Source: UMGS363 sp051881775
Lineage (GTDB): Bacteria; Bacillota; Clostridia; Oscillospirales; Ruminococcaceae
Reading direction: 5' to 3'
Length of the DNA stretch: 29,201 nt
Assembly: GCA_051881775.1 (NCBI GenBank)
Contig: JBJEQN010000128.1
Span: 1-29,201 of the forward strand
In this document: positions 7,977-15,866 of the stretch, in pieces
Layout: every line of letters starts with the position of its first letter
Numbering within the stretch: position 1 is the stretch's first letter
The notes under the pieces: model-generated
What the model was told of the DNA's origin: nothing
Database searches by the model: none
Seen by the model: only the letters and a program-made list of their open reading frames with translations
Translations under genes and position numbers: made by a program

Positions 7977-8067
7977 GGGTTGTTGCACGTTAATAAAATT
8001 ATAACAAAAACGGGCGGCTGATAGCCGCCCGCAATTTTATGATTTTTTGATCAATGTGCAACAGCCC
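7977..8067. repeat. 91-bp nested palindrome (MITE-like or extended terminator)
   Basis: Outer arms GGGTTGTTGCAC (7977-7988) and GTGCAACAGCCC (8056-8067) pair in 11 of 12 positions. Inside them ATAAAATT (7993-8000) pairs with AATTTTAT (8033-8040), and at the centre a 9-bp GC-rich stem (8011-8019 with 8023-8031) closes a GAT loop. The terminal inverted repeats resemble those of a small non-coding mobile element, but no flanking target duplication is visible. Confidence 0.55.
8011..8040 (+). terminator. Intrinsic terminator of gdhA
   Basis: The stem CGGGCGGCT/AGCCGCCCG (9 bp, GAT loop) is followed by CAATTTTAT and a T6 run at 8043-8048. It is preceded by an A-run, so it could also act on the other strand. 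Confidence 0.8.
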
Positions 8068-8155
8068 TTTTGGTTTATGCAAACCTACCTTTCCGACAAA
8101 ATACTTATATTTAGGGCGTTATACTGTCAGAAGGTACAAAATTTACTGAAAATCA

Positions 8156-8184
8156 TTGACTTTTTTGTAGATTTATGGTACACT
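8156..8184 (+). promoter_or_regulatory. Distal promoter of the chemoreceptor gene
   Basis: A -35 TTGACT (8156-8161), a 17-bp spacer and a -10 TACACT (8179-8184). The leader from here passes through a GC-rich stretch (8207-8236) that can form small alternative hairpins (GTCGG/CCGAC or GGCGT/ACGCC). Confidence 0.5.
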
Positions 8185-8221
8185 TAACAATGTATTAATA
8201 TAAATTGTCGGAAAACGGCGT

Positions 8222-8250
8222 ATGACCGACGCCCGACTATGGTGTATAAT
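8222..8250 (+). promoter_or_regulatory. Proximal promoter of the chemoreceptor gene
   Basis: A consensus -10 TATAAT (8245-8250) lies 17 bp after ATGACC (4 of 6 matches to the -35 consensus). It is about 60 bp upstream of the start codon. Confidence 0.5.
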
Positions 8251-8312
8251 AGGTAACATTTTGGCAGGTTTTTGGGATTTCTTTATAACGTCAGGAAAGG
8301 GAGAAAATATCT

Positions 8313-10175
8313 ATGAAAAAAACACTAACTAAGCGAATACTTATCGCCTGTTCGATCGCACTTGTATTTATGATAATCGTCATATTCTCTGTGCAAAGTC
8401 TGCTTATGCAGAAAACTGCGGCAAATACCGCTTCAACACGAATCGATGATGTTATTTCAAAATTAGTGGTGAACGACGCAGAAACTCAGAGCATTATCGA
8501 CCAGCTCAACTCCGATTTCATATCCAAAGCCGACTCTTTTGCGGAAATGATAGCGCTTGACCCTTCAATAATCGAAGATATGGACAGACTAAACGAAATA
8601 GCCGCTATGCTTGACGTTGACGAGCTTCATGTCACAAATGAAAACGGCATACTCCAATGGGGCAACATTCCGGGCTATTACGGCTTTGATTTTGCGGCAA
8701 GCGATCAGGCAAAGGAATTTATGCCTATACTTAAAGACCCGTCTCTGAAAATTGCACAGGACGCTCAGCCCAACGGTGCGGAAGGAAAGTATTTCCAGTA
8801 TGTGAGCGTTGCAAGAAAAGATAAAACCGGTATCGTTCAGGTAGGCATTACCCCTACAAGACTTCAGAACCAAATTGAGAAAACAAGCATTGCCAATGTT
8901 CTTGCCGATATAACCGTAGGAAACAACGGCTATGTTATGGCAGTGAACAAGGCCGACGGAACAGTCGCTGCTCATAAAAACCCGGAGATTATCGGTCAGA
9001 ATTACGCAGACATCGGTATCAGCGAAAAGCTGATGAAGGGCGGCAGCGGTATCGTTGCTAAAATTGACGGTGAAAGCATGATCTGCTCCACAGGCGAGAC
9101 CGAGGATTATGTGCTTATCGCAGCTATCAGCAGAAGCGAGGCTTTCAGCGGACGTACTTCCCTTGTTGTAATATTCATACTTGCTACGCTTATAATGCTT
9201 GTCGTTATCGTGCTGCTTATCAATTCCGTTGTTCAGAACAACATCATCAAGGGTCTGAACGAGCTTATCGACAATATGCAGGTCATTTCATCGGGAGATC
9301 TTGACACCGAGGTCAACGTAAGGACCTGCCCCGAATATGAGACCCTCAGCAACGGCATAAACGCTATGCTTGCCAATATCAAGCGCAACATTGACGAGAC
9401 CGTTAAGCTGAACGAGGAACAGCAGCGCCTTTTTGCCGAGACAACGTCAATTTCCGCAGATATAGGCGTTCAGTCCTCCGAAATGCAGGAGGTCGCAGCA
9501 AGACTTTCCGAGGGTTCCTCCACACAGGCGGCTACCGTTCAGGAGCTTTCCGCTTCCTTCAATTCCATTGCGGAACAGATAAAAAGCAGCGCAGAATCGG
9601 CTAAAAATGCAAGCAGACTTTCCGAGGAAACTACCAAGAACGTTGACAGCGGCGCAGCAAAGCTCACGGAAATGCAGGCTGCTATGTCAAGGATAGAAGA
9701 ATCCTCCACAAAGATAGGAAATATCGTAAAAACTATAGACGACATCGCTTTCCAGACCAATATCCTTGCCCTCAACGCTGCGGTCGAAGCCGCAAGAGCA
9801 GGTCAGCACGGAAAGGGCTTCGCCGTTGTTGCTGACGAGGTAAGAAACCTTGCAAACAAGAGTGCAGAGGCTACAAAGGGTACTGCCAAACTTATTGAAG
9901 AGACCAAGCAGGCTGTTTCCGAGGGTGCGCAGATAGCAAACGAGACCGCCGAGCAGCTCCGTTCCATGATGAGCGGAATTGCGGAAAGCAACCGTCTTAT
10001 TGAAAACATCGCAGTTGCAGCAGATGAACAGGCAGAAGCCTTCAGCCAGATCTCCGACAGCATGATGCAGATCTCAACGGTAGTTCAGCAGAACGCCGAG
10101 ATCTCCGCAGATGCCGAAGAGACCGCAAGAAAGCTGGACGAACAGGCACATTCTCTCAAGGCTTTGTTTGAATAA
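8313..10175 (+). CDS. Methyl-accepting chemotaxis protein with extracellular Cache-like sensor
   Basis: This 620-residue membrane chemoreceptor has a first helix at about 8-32, an extracellular sensor of about 250 residues with Cache-like strands (DELHVTNENGILQWGN; ITVGNNGYVMAVN), a second helix at about 284-305, a HAMP linker, and a long coiled-coil signalling domain. The hairpin tip, which contacts CheA/CheW, is intact around GKGFAVVADEVRNLANKSAE (500-519). It should pass binding of a small extracellular ligand to the flagellar or another Che pathway. No CheR-binding pentapeptide is seen at the C-terminus (ends HSLKALFE). AAAGGGAG precedes the start. It is a single-gene unit, and no che or flagellar genes are nearby, so its ligand cannot be inferred from context. 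Confidence 0.93.
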   Translation: MKKTLTKRILIACSIALVFMIIVIFSVQSLLMQKTAANTASTRIDDVISKLVVNDAETQSIIDQLNSDFISKADSFAEMIALDPSIIEDMDRLNEIAAMLDVDELHVTNENGILQWGNIPGYYGFDFAASDQAKEFMPILKDPSLKIAQDAQPNGAEGKYFQYVSVARKDKTGIVQVGITPTRLQNQIEKTSIANVLADITVGNNGYVMAVNKADGTVAAHKNPEIIGQNYADIGISEKLMKGGSGIVAKIDGESMICSTGETEDYVLIAAISRSEAFSGRTSLVVIFILATLIMLVVIVLLINSVVQNNIIKGLNELIDNMQVISSGDLDTEVNVRTCPEYETLSNGINAMLANIKRNIDETVKLNEEQQRLFAETTSISADIGVQSSEMQEVAARLSEGSSTQAATVQELSASFNSIAEQIKSSAESAKNASRLSEETTKNVDSGAAKLTEMQAAMSRIEESSTKIGNIVKTIDDIAFQTNILALNAAVEAARAGQHGKGFAVVADEVRNLANKSAEATKGTAKLIEETKQAVSEGAQIANETAEQLRSMMSGIAESNRLIENIAVAADEQAEAFSQISDSMMQISTVVQQNAEISADAEETARKLDEQAHSLKALFE

Positions 10176-10213
10176 AAGATTTGCGGCGTAAAGCGCTGTA
10201 TTGTATAAAAATT

Positions 10214-10243
10214 GAGGTCCGAGCCGTTTAAGGTCCGGACCTC
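10214..10243. terminator. Bidirectional terminator between the chemoreceptor and HD-GYP genes
   Basis: An 8-bp stem GAGGTCCG (10214-10221) / CGGACCTC (10236-10243). On the minus strand it is followed by AATTTTTAT, a good U-run for the HD-GYP gene; the plus-strand side is weaker (TTATGTT). Confidence 0.75.
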
Positions 10244-10260
10244 TTATGTTAAATTCTGTA

Positions 10261-11508
10261 TTAAAGTGAAATAAGGGGCAGAGTTTTTCCTGCCGTGCTG
10301 CTCCGCACTTCGGTTATCATTTCCCGTATATCAAGGAAAGAATCAACTATAACAGGGTCGAAATCAACGCCTCTGCCGTTCTCGATAATGCGGAAGCACT
10401 CTTCAAGGGGCATTGCCTCACGGTAGCAGCGCTTTTCCGAAACTGCGTCAAAAACATCGGCTACCGACATTATTCTTGCGGCAAGGGGTATATCCGTGCC
10501 GCAGCGTCCCTCGGGATAGCCCTTTCCGTTCCATTTTTCGTGGTGGAAGCGTGCAACGTCATACGCCATAGCCCTGTAATCCTCGTCGGAAACATGGAAA
10601 AAGACCTCACGGATCATCTCTCCGCCCTTTTCCGCATGGGTCTTCATTATATCATATTCCTCTTCGGTAAGCCTTCCCGGCTTGCAGAGTATGCTGTCGG
10701 GGATAGAGATCTTCCCAATATCGTGAAGCGGCGCAACCATTGAAAGGCATTCCACAAACTCGTCCGTTATCTTATCCGCATATTCCTCGGTTTTCTGAAG
10801 CTCACGGGCAAGCAGCTCCGCATAAATGCTTGTTCTTCTGATGTGTCCGCCTGTGTTTTCGTCACGGTTTTCAACTAAGGTGGCAAAGCCGTATATCATA
10901 TCTTGGTTATGCAGAAGAAGGCGCTCATAATTATTGGCATTATCACTCAGCAGCTTTGATGTTCTGTCTGTAAGAAGCTGCAGCAGAGCGGCAAAGCATA
11001 TCAGCACCATAAGCCTCGGAAGTATGCTGAAAAATATCAATCCGTGAATAGTGGTGAAATTATAGTCGGGGCGCCAGTTAAGAAAATATCCGGCGACCTG
11101 ACCGCAGGCGGTAACAGCTACCGTAATTGCTGAGGACAACCTTGTCATCTTCTTGGAAAAATACATTCCTGCAATAGCTATAGGGTATGCATACACCACT
11201 ACAACGTGATATGTAAGGGTGGTCGTAACAATAAGAAGAAACAACGCCGCAAACACGACATACAGATACTTCATCCATTTTTTTGATGTGCCGAATAGCT
11301 TATTCAGTATCTTAGGCGTTATCAGCAAAACTGCGCTTATAACATAGGCAATAGTCATTGCAGGCATATAAATGGTAAAGACGCCCACCACATTCAGAAT
11401 GTAAATGACCGAAAATATTACAAAGGTTATCAGCATAACATTTGCCACGCTGCGGTTTGCGTCCTCTTCGTTTTTGTTAATTATCTTGCTTAATGTTGCA
11501 TTGCTCAC
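10261..11508 (-). CDS. Membrane HD-GYP domain phosphohydrolase (putative c-di-GMP phosphodiesterase)
   Basis: The N-terminal half holds about six hydrophobic helices with no extra sensor domain. The C-terminal half is an HD-GYP domain with LHDIGKISIPDSIL (His-Asp at 262-263), HHEKWNGKGYP (322-332) and ADVFDA. HD-GYP proteins usually hydrolyse cyclic di-GMP; the metal ligands and GYP loop look complete, so activity is likely. An ATG at 11571 is in frame but lies inside the -35 of the promoter, so it cannot be on that transcript. The GTG at 11508, preceded by GGGGGA, gives 415 residues and is chosen here. It is divergent from the WYL regulator. A GGDEF-containing regulator lies 15 kb away in this window. 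Confidence 0.88.
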   Translation of the reverse strand: MSNATLSKIINKNEEDANRSVANVMLITFVIFSVIYILNVVGVFTIYMPAMTIAYVISAVLLITPKILNKLFGTSKKWMKYLYVVFAALFLLIVTTTLTYHVVVVYAYPIAIAGMYFSKKMTRLSSAITVAVTACGQVAGYFLNWRPDYNFTTIHGLIFFSILPRLMVLICFAALLQLLTDRTSKLLSDNANNYERLLLHNQDMIYGFATLVENRDENTGGHIRRTSIYAELLARELQKTEEYADKITDEFVECLSMVAPLHDIGKISIPDSILCKPGRLTEEEYDIMKTHAEKGGEMIREVFFHVSDEDYRAMAYDVARFHHEKWNGKGYPEGRCGTDIPLAARIMSVADVFDAVSEKRCYREAMPLEECFRIIENGRGVDFDPVIVDSFLDIREMITEVRSSTAGKTLPLISL

Positions 11509-11542
11509 CCTATCACATCCCCCAAAATATTCCGTTTGGAAA

Positions 11543-11571
11543 ATTATATCATATTTTGTCTTATACGTCAA
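11543..11571 (-). promoter_or_regulatory. Promoter of the HD-GYP gene
   Basis: On the minus strand there is TTGACG (11566-11571), a 17-bp spacer and TATAAT (11543-11548), close to the sigma-A consensus. It sets the gene start at 11508 rather than 11571. Confidence 0.8.
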
Positions 11572-11584
11572 TCAAACTTTAAAT
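11556..11584 (+). promoter_or_regulatory. Possible promoter of the WYL regulator operon
   Basis: TTGTCT (11556-11561), a 17-bp spacer and TTAAAT (11579-11584), each 4 of 6 to consensus. It overlaps the divergent HD-GYP promoter. Confidence 0.35.
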
Positions 11585-11608
11585 TTTTCCCTTGATTGGA
11601 GAATAATT

Positions 11609-12514
11609 ATGAAAATAGACAGGCTTATTGGAATTTTATCAATACTTTTGCAAAAGGACAGGGTCACCGCCTCGGAGCTTGCGGAAAGGTTCGAGGTGTC
11701 ACGCCGCACTATAGTAAGGGATATTGAGGACTTGTGCAAAGCAGGAATACCCGTGGTTTCCTACAAGGGTCAGGGCGGCGGAATATCTGTTATGGAGGGC
11801 TTTAAGATAGACCGCACCCTTCTTTCCTCCGAGGATATGAAAGCCATTCTTGCAGGTCTGCAAAGCCTTGACAGCGTAAGCGGAACAAACCGTTACCGTC
11901 TGCTTATGGATAAGCTGTCTGCGGATAGCTCTGCCTTTGATTCGGGACAAAGCATTATTATCGACCTTGCTGCCTGGGACAAATCGGCAGTTGCGGACAA
12001 AATAGGGCTTATTCGCACCGCAATTGAAAAGCGTGAGAAGATAACCTTCACCTACTACTCCCCCGACGGCGAAAGCAGGCGCACTATCGAGCCTTATCAC
12101 CTTGTTTTTCAATGGTCAAGCTGGTATGTGTGGGGCTTCTGCGAAAAGCGGCAGGACTGGCGTATGTTCAAGCTGACACGGCTTGCGGAGCTGCAATGCA
12201 CGGGTGAAAAATGCAGGGAGCGCACCGTTCCCCAATACACCTGCGACAAGCTGCGACATACAAAAGGCAGCATTGAAGCCGAGGTGCGGTTCGACAAGTC
12301 GGTAAAATGGCGCATTATTGACGAATTCGGCACGGAGCTGCCCCAATATGATAAGGACGGAAATATCCTGCTCCGCTTCACATGGTCGGACGTTCCCTCA
12401 TTTTTTCAGTATATACTTACATTCGGTGATGCAGCCGAGATACTTTCCCCCGAGGAATACAGGCAGGAATTTTCCCGGCTTTTAAAGAGAATATCCCATA
12501 AATACGACAAATAA
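11609..12514 (+). CDS. WYL-domain transcriptional regulator (YafY type)
   Basis: This 301-residue protein has an N-terminal winged helix-turn-helix (residues 2-60; RVTASELAERFEVSRRTIVRDIEDL) followed by a WYL effector domain (about 140-210) containing EPYHLVFQWSSWYVWGFCEKR and the MFKLTRL strand. WYL proteins are one-component regulators whose C-terminal barrel binds a small molecule or nucleic acid. The open frame extends upstream to 11405, but the ATG at 11609 has TGGAGA in front and begins exactly at the DNA-binding domain. The methyltransferase gene follows after 24 bp, so they probably share a transcript. The shared intergenic region with the HD-GYP gene is about 100 bp and would be its likely binding region. 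The effector is unknown. Confidence 0.92.
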   Translation: MKIDRLIGILSILLQKDRVTASELAERFEVSRRTIVRDIEDLCKAGIPVVSYKGQGGGISVMEGFKIDRTLLSSEDMKAILAGLQSLDSVSGTNRYRLLMDKLSADSSAFDSGQSIIIDLAAWDKSAVADKIGLIRTAIEKREKITFTYYSPDGESRRTIEPYHLVFQWSSWYVWGFCEKRQDWRMFKLTRLAELQCTGEKCRERTVPQYTCDKLRHTKGSIEAEVRFDKSVKWRIIDEFGTELPQYDKDGNILLRFTWSDVPSFFQYILTFGDAAEILSPEEYRQEFSRLLKRISHKYDK

Positions 12515-12538
12515 AATTTACTTTAAGGAGAATCGACT

Positions 12539-13324
12539 ATGAATATTACAAATAATAATATAGACGGCGGCAAAGCCTTTGACTGGGGACGCACTTCTGC
12601 GGACTATGCAAAATACCGTGACATTTATCCCAAGGAGTTTTACGGCAGAATAGCCGCAAGAGGTCTGTGTGTAAAGGGTCAGAGGGTGCTTGACATAGGC
12701 ACGGGTACGGGAGTTCTGCCGAGAAATATGTACTCTTACGGCGCAGAATGGACAGGAACGGACATTTCCGCAAATCAGATAGAGCAGGCAAAGCGTATGT
12801 CAGAGGGAATGGATATTGATTATATAGTTTCCTCTGCGGAGGATATTGATTTCCCCGAGGGTGCCTTTGACGTTGTTACCGCCTGTCAATGCTATTGGTA
12901 TTTCGACAACGCAAAGACTGCGCCCCTTTTCGGCAGGGTACTGAAAAGAGGCGGAAGTCTGGTATTTCTTTATATGGCGTGGCTGCCTTTTGAGGATAAG
13001 ATAGCAGGGGAAAGCGAAAAGCTGGTGCTGAAATACAGCCCAAACTGGAGCGGCGCAGGAGAAACTGTACACCCCATATATATCGCCCCCGAATACGAAG
13101 AATATTTCGATATTGTCTACAGTACGGAATTTTACCTTGACGTACCATTTACAAGGGAAAGCTGGAACGGCAGAATGAAAGCCTGTCGAGGGGTTGGCGC
13201 TTCACTTTCTCCCGAAGAGATCGCAAAATGGGAAGCGGAGCATAAAAAGCTGCTGGAAGAGATCGCCCCCGAAGAATTTACCGTAAGGCATTACGGGGCA
13301 ATTGCGGAAATGAAAAAGCGCTGA
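12539..13324 (+). CDS. Class I SAM-dependent methyltransferase
   Basis: This 261-residue cytoplasmic protein has the SAM-binding motif I VLDIGTGTGVLP (50-61), the acidic end of strand 2 in WTGTDISANQ and the post-motif DVVTACQCYWYFDNAKT. It belongs to the broad Methyltransf_11/25 group of small-molecule or tRNA-type methylases, and its substrate cannot be read from sequence. It has a strong AAGGAG site and follows the WYL regulator by 24 bp, so it may be the regulator's target or report on its effector. It ends 20 bp before the convergent anti-sigma-like gene, with no hairpin between them. Confidence 0.88.
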   Translation: MNITNNNIDGGKAFDWGRTSADYAKYRDIYPKEFYGRIAARGLCVKGQRVLDIGTGTGVLPRNMYSYGAEWTGTDISANQIEQAKRMSEGMDIDYIVSSAEDIDFPEGAFDVVTACQCYWYFDNAKTAPLFGRVLKRGGSLVFLYMAWLPFEDKIAGESEKLVLKYSPNWSGAGETVHPIYIAPEYEEYFDIVYSTEFYLDVPFTRESWNGRMKACRGVGASLSPEEIAKWEAEHKKLLEEIAPEEFTVRHYGAIAEMKKR

Positions 13325-13344
13325 GCAAATACGGCATACTTCGT

Positions 13345-14310
13345 TTAACCTTCTTCATCCACAGAAGCGTCATAGGCAATTTCGATGTCGGCAAAGCCTT
13401 TCGTTCCTCCTGCGGCTGCGGCGATGTCATAAAGCTCGGAATAGGCTTCTTCATCTGCTTCAAACAGGGCGCTGCCGTTATATGCGCTTGGGTTAATAAG
13501 TCCTTTTCCGTCGCTGCCTATGGTTATGCGCAGCAGCTCGTTTCCGTCGGACAGGCAGAAAACCACCGACACGATTTTTGAACTGTGAAGTCCCTTACAG
13601 AAATCCCCCGTTTCTGCGTCCGAAAATCTGCTCAGTATGGGGTAAACCTCCGAAAAATCAATATCTGTAAGCTTGAATATGGAAACCTCGAATTCCGGGT
13701 CAACATATTCATAACCCAGCTTTACATTTTCCGTTTCCGCCGTTATCTCAAAAAAGTCAAGGTATTCCCCAAGGCTGCCCAGCAGAGGAAGATCGGGCAG
13801 AATTATCTCGTCATCCTCGGCAATATCGGGCGTGTCTTCTTCGGTATCTTCGGTGGTTTTGGGCGTGGTACAATTTACCGTGGTCATTTCCGTTGTTTCC
13901 ATTGCAGGGAAAATTACTTCGGACGTACTGACGGCGGTTCCCGTTTCTTCGGCAGGCGTATAAACGGTTGTCGGCGTGGTTCTCTCGGCAGGGGGAGCTT
14001 CATATGTGTCGTCATCCGGATTTTTTTCGGGCGGTACTGTGACAGCGGACGCAGAGGTTTCGTTCGTTCTGTCACCGACCCATACCTCGCTTGTTTCGGT
14101 ATATCCCCCGTCGTAAATGACCTCATCGCATTTGTCAAATGGACGGGTCAGAGCCACCGCTCCTGCGGCAATACATAGGCAGGCAGCCGCAGAAATTACG
14201 GCGGCAAGCCTTTTCCTGCTCCAAACAGGCTTAGGCGAGAAATTCTCCGCTTCGGCAATATATTTTTCTTCTATTTCTCCCATACATTTCAAAAGCTGCT
14301 CAGAAGTCAT
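13345..14310 (-). CDS. Single-pass membrane protein, probable anti-sigma partner of the ECF factor
   Basis: This 321-residue protein has a short cytoplasmic start (EQLLKCMGEIEEKYIAEAE), one membrane helix at about 34-55 (LAAVISAAACLCIAAGAVAL), a long Thr/Glu/Pro-rich extracellular stalk (about 70-175) and a globular C-terminal domain of unknown fold. Its ATG overlaps the stop of the sigma gene (ATGA, 4 bp), so the two are translationally coupled. That arrangement, with a short N-terminal tail able to hold the sigma factor at the membrane, is usual for anti-sigma proteins of Clostridia. No zinc-finger (HxxxCxxC) anti-sigma motif is present. The stalk could span the cell wall so that the outer domain senses envelope state; this is inference. 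Confidence 0.75.
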   Translation of the reverse strand: MTSEQLLKCMGEIEEKYIAEAENFSPKPVWSRKRLAAVISAAACLCIAAGAVALTRPFDKCDEVIYDGGYTETSEVWVGDRTNETSASAVTVPPEKNPDDDTYEAPPAERTTPTTVYTPAEETGTAVSTSEVIFPAMETTEMTTVNCTTPKTTEDTEEDTPDIAEDDEIILPDLPLLGSLGEYLDFFEITAETENVKLGYEYVDPEFEVSIFKLTDIDFSEVYPILSRFSDAETGDFCKGLHSSKIVSVVFCLSDGNELLRITIGSDGKGLINPSAYNGSALFEADEEAYSELYDIAAAAGGTKGFADIEIAYDASVDEEG

Positions 14311-14861
14311 AAAAGCCCCTCCTTTTTCATAAAGCGTTCAAGTCCCGACCTTGTTTTTTTCAGTATGTAGTTCACTCGGTTGATGTTCGTACCCGTTTTT
14401 TCCGCAATATCGCTTATGCTGTCAAAGCGGAAATATCGGAGGACAAAAACCGTGCGGCTTTCTTCGTCAAGACCGCAAATAAAGCTGTTCAGTGCCTTTA
14501 CTATCTCCTTGTCCTCTGTCTGCTTTTCGATGTTTTCTCCCGAAGAGATTATCTCGTCAAGCTCCGAAAGCGCTTCGGCGTAAGCTCCGCCCCTTTTTCC
14601 TGCCTTTGAGCGTTTAAGCCTGTCAAGGGCAAGATTCCTTGTTATTTTTCCGAGAAAAGCCTTTAGAATATCCGGCTTCTGAGGCGGAATAGCGTTCCAC
14701 GCCTTGAAAAAAGTATCGTTTACACATTCCTCCGAATCCTCATTTACGCAAAGGATATTGTATGCTATCCTGTAGCAGTAGCCGCCGTAGGCTTCGGAAG
14801 CCGCTTTGACCGCTGTTTCCGCTCTTTCCCAGAAAAGCTGAATTATTGCTGCGTCTGTCAT
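14307..14861 (-). CDS. ECF-type RNA polymerase sigma factor
   Basis: This 184-residue sigma-70 family protein has only region 2 (about 20-95; YRIAYNILCVNEDSEECVNDTFFKAW, then FLGKITRNLALDRLKR) and region 4 (about 125-180; LDEESRTVFVLRYFRFDSISDIAEKTGTNINRVNYILKKTR). It should direct polymerase to a small regulon when released by its membrane partner, whose gene overlaps it. An ECF-type promoter lies just upstream (14896-14923), pointing to autoregulation. The start at 14861 has AAAGGGG about 10 bp upstream. Divergent cell-wall genes at 15016-17906 are possible targets, though no matching promoter was found in front of them. Confidence 0.93.
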   Translation of the reverse strand: MTDAAIIQLFWERAETAVKAASEAYGGYCYRIAYNILCVNEDSEECVNDTFFKAWNAIPPQKPDILKAFLGKITRNLALDRLKRSKAGKRGGAYAEALSELDEIISSGENIEKQTEDKEIVKALNSFICGLDEESRTVFVLRYFRFDSISDIAEKTGTNINRVNYILKKTRSGLERFMKKEGLL

Positions 14862-14895
14862 AGGTGCAGACCCCTTTCTTTTTTCCTTTCAATTA

Positions 14896-14923
14896 TATAG
14901 ACGACAAAAAATCGGAAAAGTTG
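14896..14923 (-). promoter_or_regulatory. ECF-type autoregulatory promoter
   Basis: On the minus strand the -35 element CAACTTTTC (14915-14923) and the -10 element CGTCTATA (14896-14903) have 16 bp between CAAC and CGTC. This is the AAC...CGTC pattern of ECF sigma promoters. Confidence 0.7.
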
Positions 14924-15015
14924 AATCATTTTTACGGCTTAACACATTATTTCGGGTCATTATCCGCCCTCCCTGTGAATAAGAATAGTATAAAAGAATT
15001 ACGGAGGGATAGTAA

Positions 15016-15852
15016 ATGAACCAAAAAAATTCTGTGGATGAAATGGCCAAAAAATATAAAGAAGAAATGATGCGGCTTTACAGTAAGTCTTCCTCTAAGC
15101 CTGCGCAGACTGCGGAAAAGCCTGCCGCAAAGGAGAACAAGCCGCAAAAAGCACAGATGCCCGAAGTGCATACACCGCCGCAGGTTCTTGTTCCCGAAAA
15201 AAAGCCGGAACAGCCTGTTATGGAGGCTGCACCGAAGATAGTTCCCCGTGCTGCGGAGGGGTCACGGTTCCCAACGCCCGAGGAGATAATTGCCGCAGAA
15301 GAGTCAAAGCCCGACAAAACGGAAACGGCGGAATTTTCGGACAGCAGGATACAGGGCGAAGAAGTGCATATGCAGGGGAACTACGACTTTACCCCCTATA
15401 ACGATACAAGCAACGACGAGCTTGAACCACTTTACACAGGAAACAGCGAGGGCAATGCGCCCATTTCCGAAATGACGGGTACAGGCTACATTACCGCCGA
15501 GGTGACGACAGGCGACGGCGCTGTTCCCGTGGAAAATGCGGTGGTGCTTATTACCCGTAAGGAAGGGGATAAAAACGTGCTTGTGCGTATGCTTGTGACG
15601 GACGAGAGCGGAAGCACCGAAACGGTGGCGCTGCCTGCTCCCGACATACGCTATTCCGAAGCCCCCGACCCCTTGGAAAAGCCTTATGCGGAGTATAATC
15701 TTAGCGCTTATGCAAAAGGCTTTTACCCCGTTCCCGAAATGACCGTACCCGTTTTTTCAACGGTAAAGTCCATTCAGCCCATAGCCCTTATACCTCTTCC
15801 AAGATTCAGTCCGCAGAACAACACGCCCCGTTCTTCAAGAGCAGGTTCATGA
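15016..15852 (+). CDS. Low-complexity protein with C-terminal carboxypeptidase-regulatory-like beta domain
   Basis: This 278-residue protein has no signal peptide. Residues 1-22 are a charged helix (MAKKYKEEMMRLY), about 23-140 are Pro/Glu/Lys/Ala-rich and probably disordered, and about 152-262 form a beta domain (GYITAEVTTGDGAVPVENAVVLITRK ... YNLSAYAKGFYPVPEMTVPVF) resembling a carboxypeptidase-regulatory or transthyretin-like fold. The strand order and the SIQPIALIPLP ending resemble proteins found beside PG-binding proteins in other Clostridia; this is from memory. It is the first gene of a three-gene unit (14-bp gap to the next). GGAGGG precedes the start. Function is unknown; a structural role linked to its cell-wall neighbours is inferred. 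Confidence 0.75.
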   Translation: MNQKNSVDEMAKKYKEEMMRLYSKSSSKPAQTAEKPAAKENKPQKAQMPEVHTPPQVLVPEKKPEQPVMEAAPKIVPRAAEGSRFPTPEEIIAAEESKPDKTETAEFSDSRIQGEEVHMQGNYDFTPYNDTSNDELEPLYTGNSEGNAPISEMTGTGYITAEVTTGDGAVPVENAVVLITRKEGDKNVLVRMLVTDESGSTETVALPAPDIRYSEAPDPLEKPYAEYNLSAYAKGFYPVPEMTVPVFSTVKSIQPIALIPLPRFSPQNNTPRSSRAGS

Positions 15853-15866
15853 AAGAGGTGATGTAA

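Noticed and set aside
8185..8312. Possible c-di-GMP riboswitch before the chemoreceptor
   Set aside because: The conserved GEMM elements (a GCAAA-type core with tetraloop receptor) are not found; only short alternative hairpins are present.
11509..11571. N-terminal extension of the HD-GYP protein to the ATG at 11571
   Set aside because: That ATG lies within the -35 of a near-consensus promoter, and the added residues are not membrane-like.
14940..15015. Sporulation-sigma promoter before the cell-wall operon
   Set aside because: GTCATTAT and GAATAAGAAT only loosely resemble sigma-E/G elements and the spacing is wrong; no sigma-A pair fits either, so no promoter is assigned.
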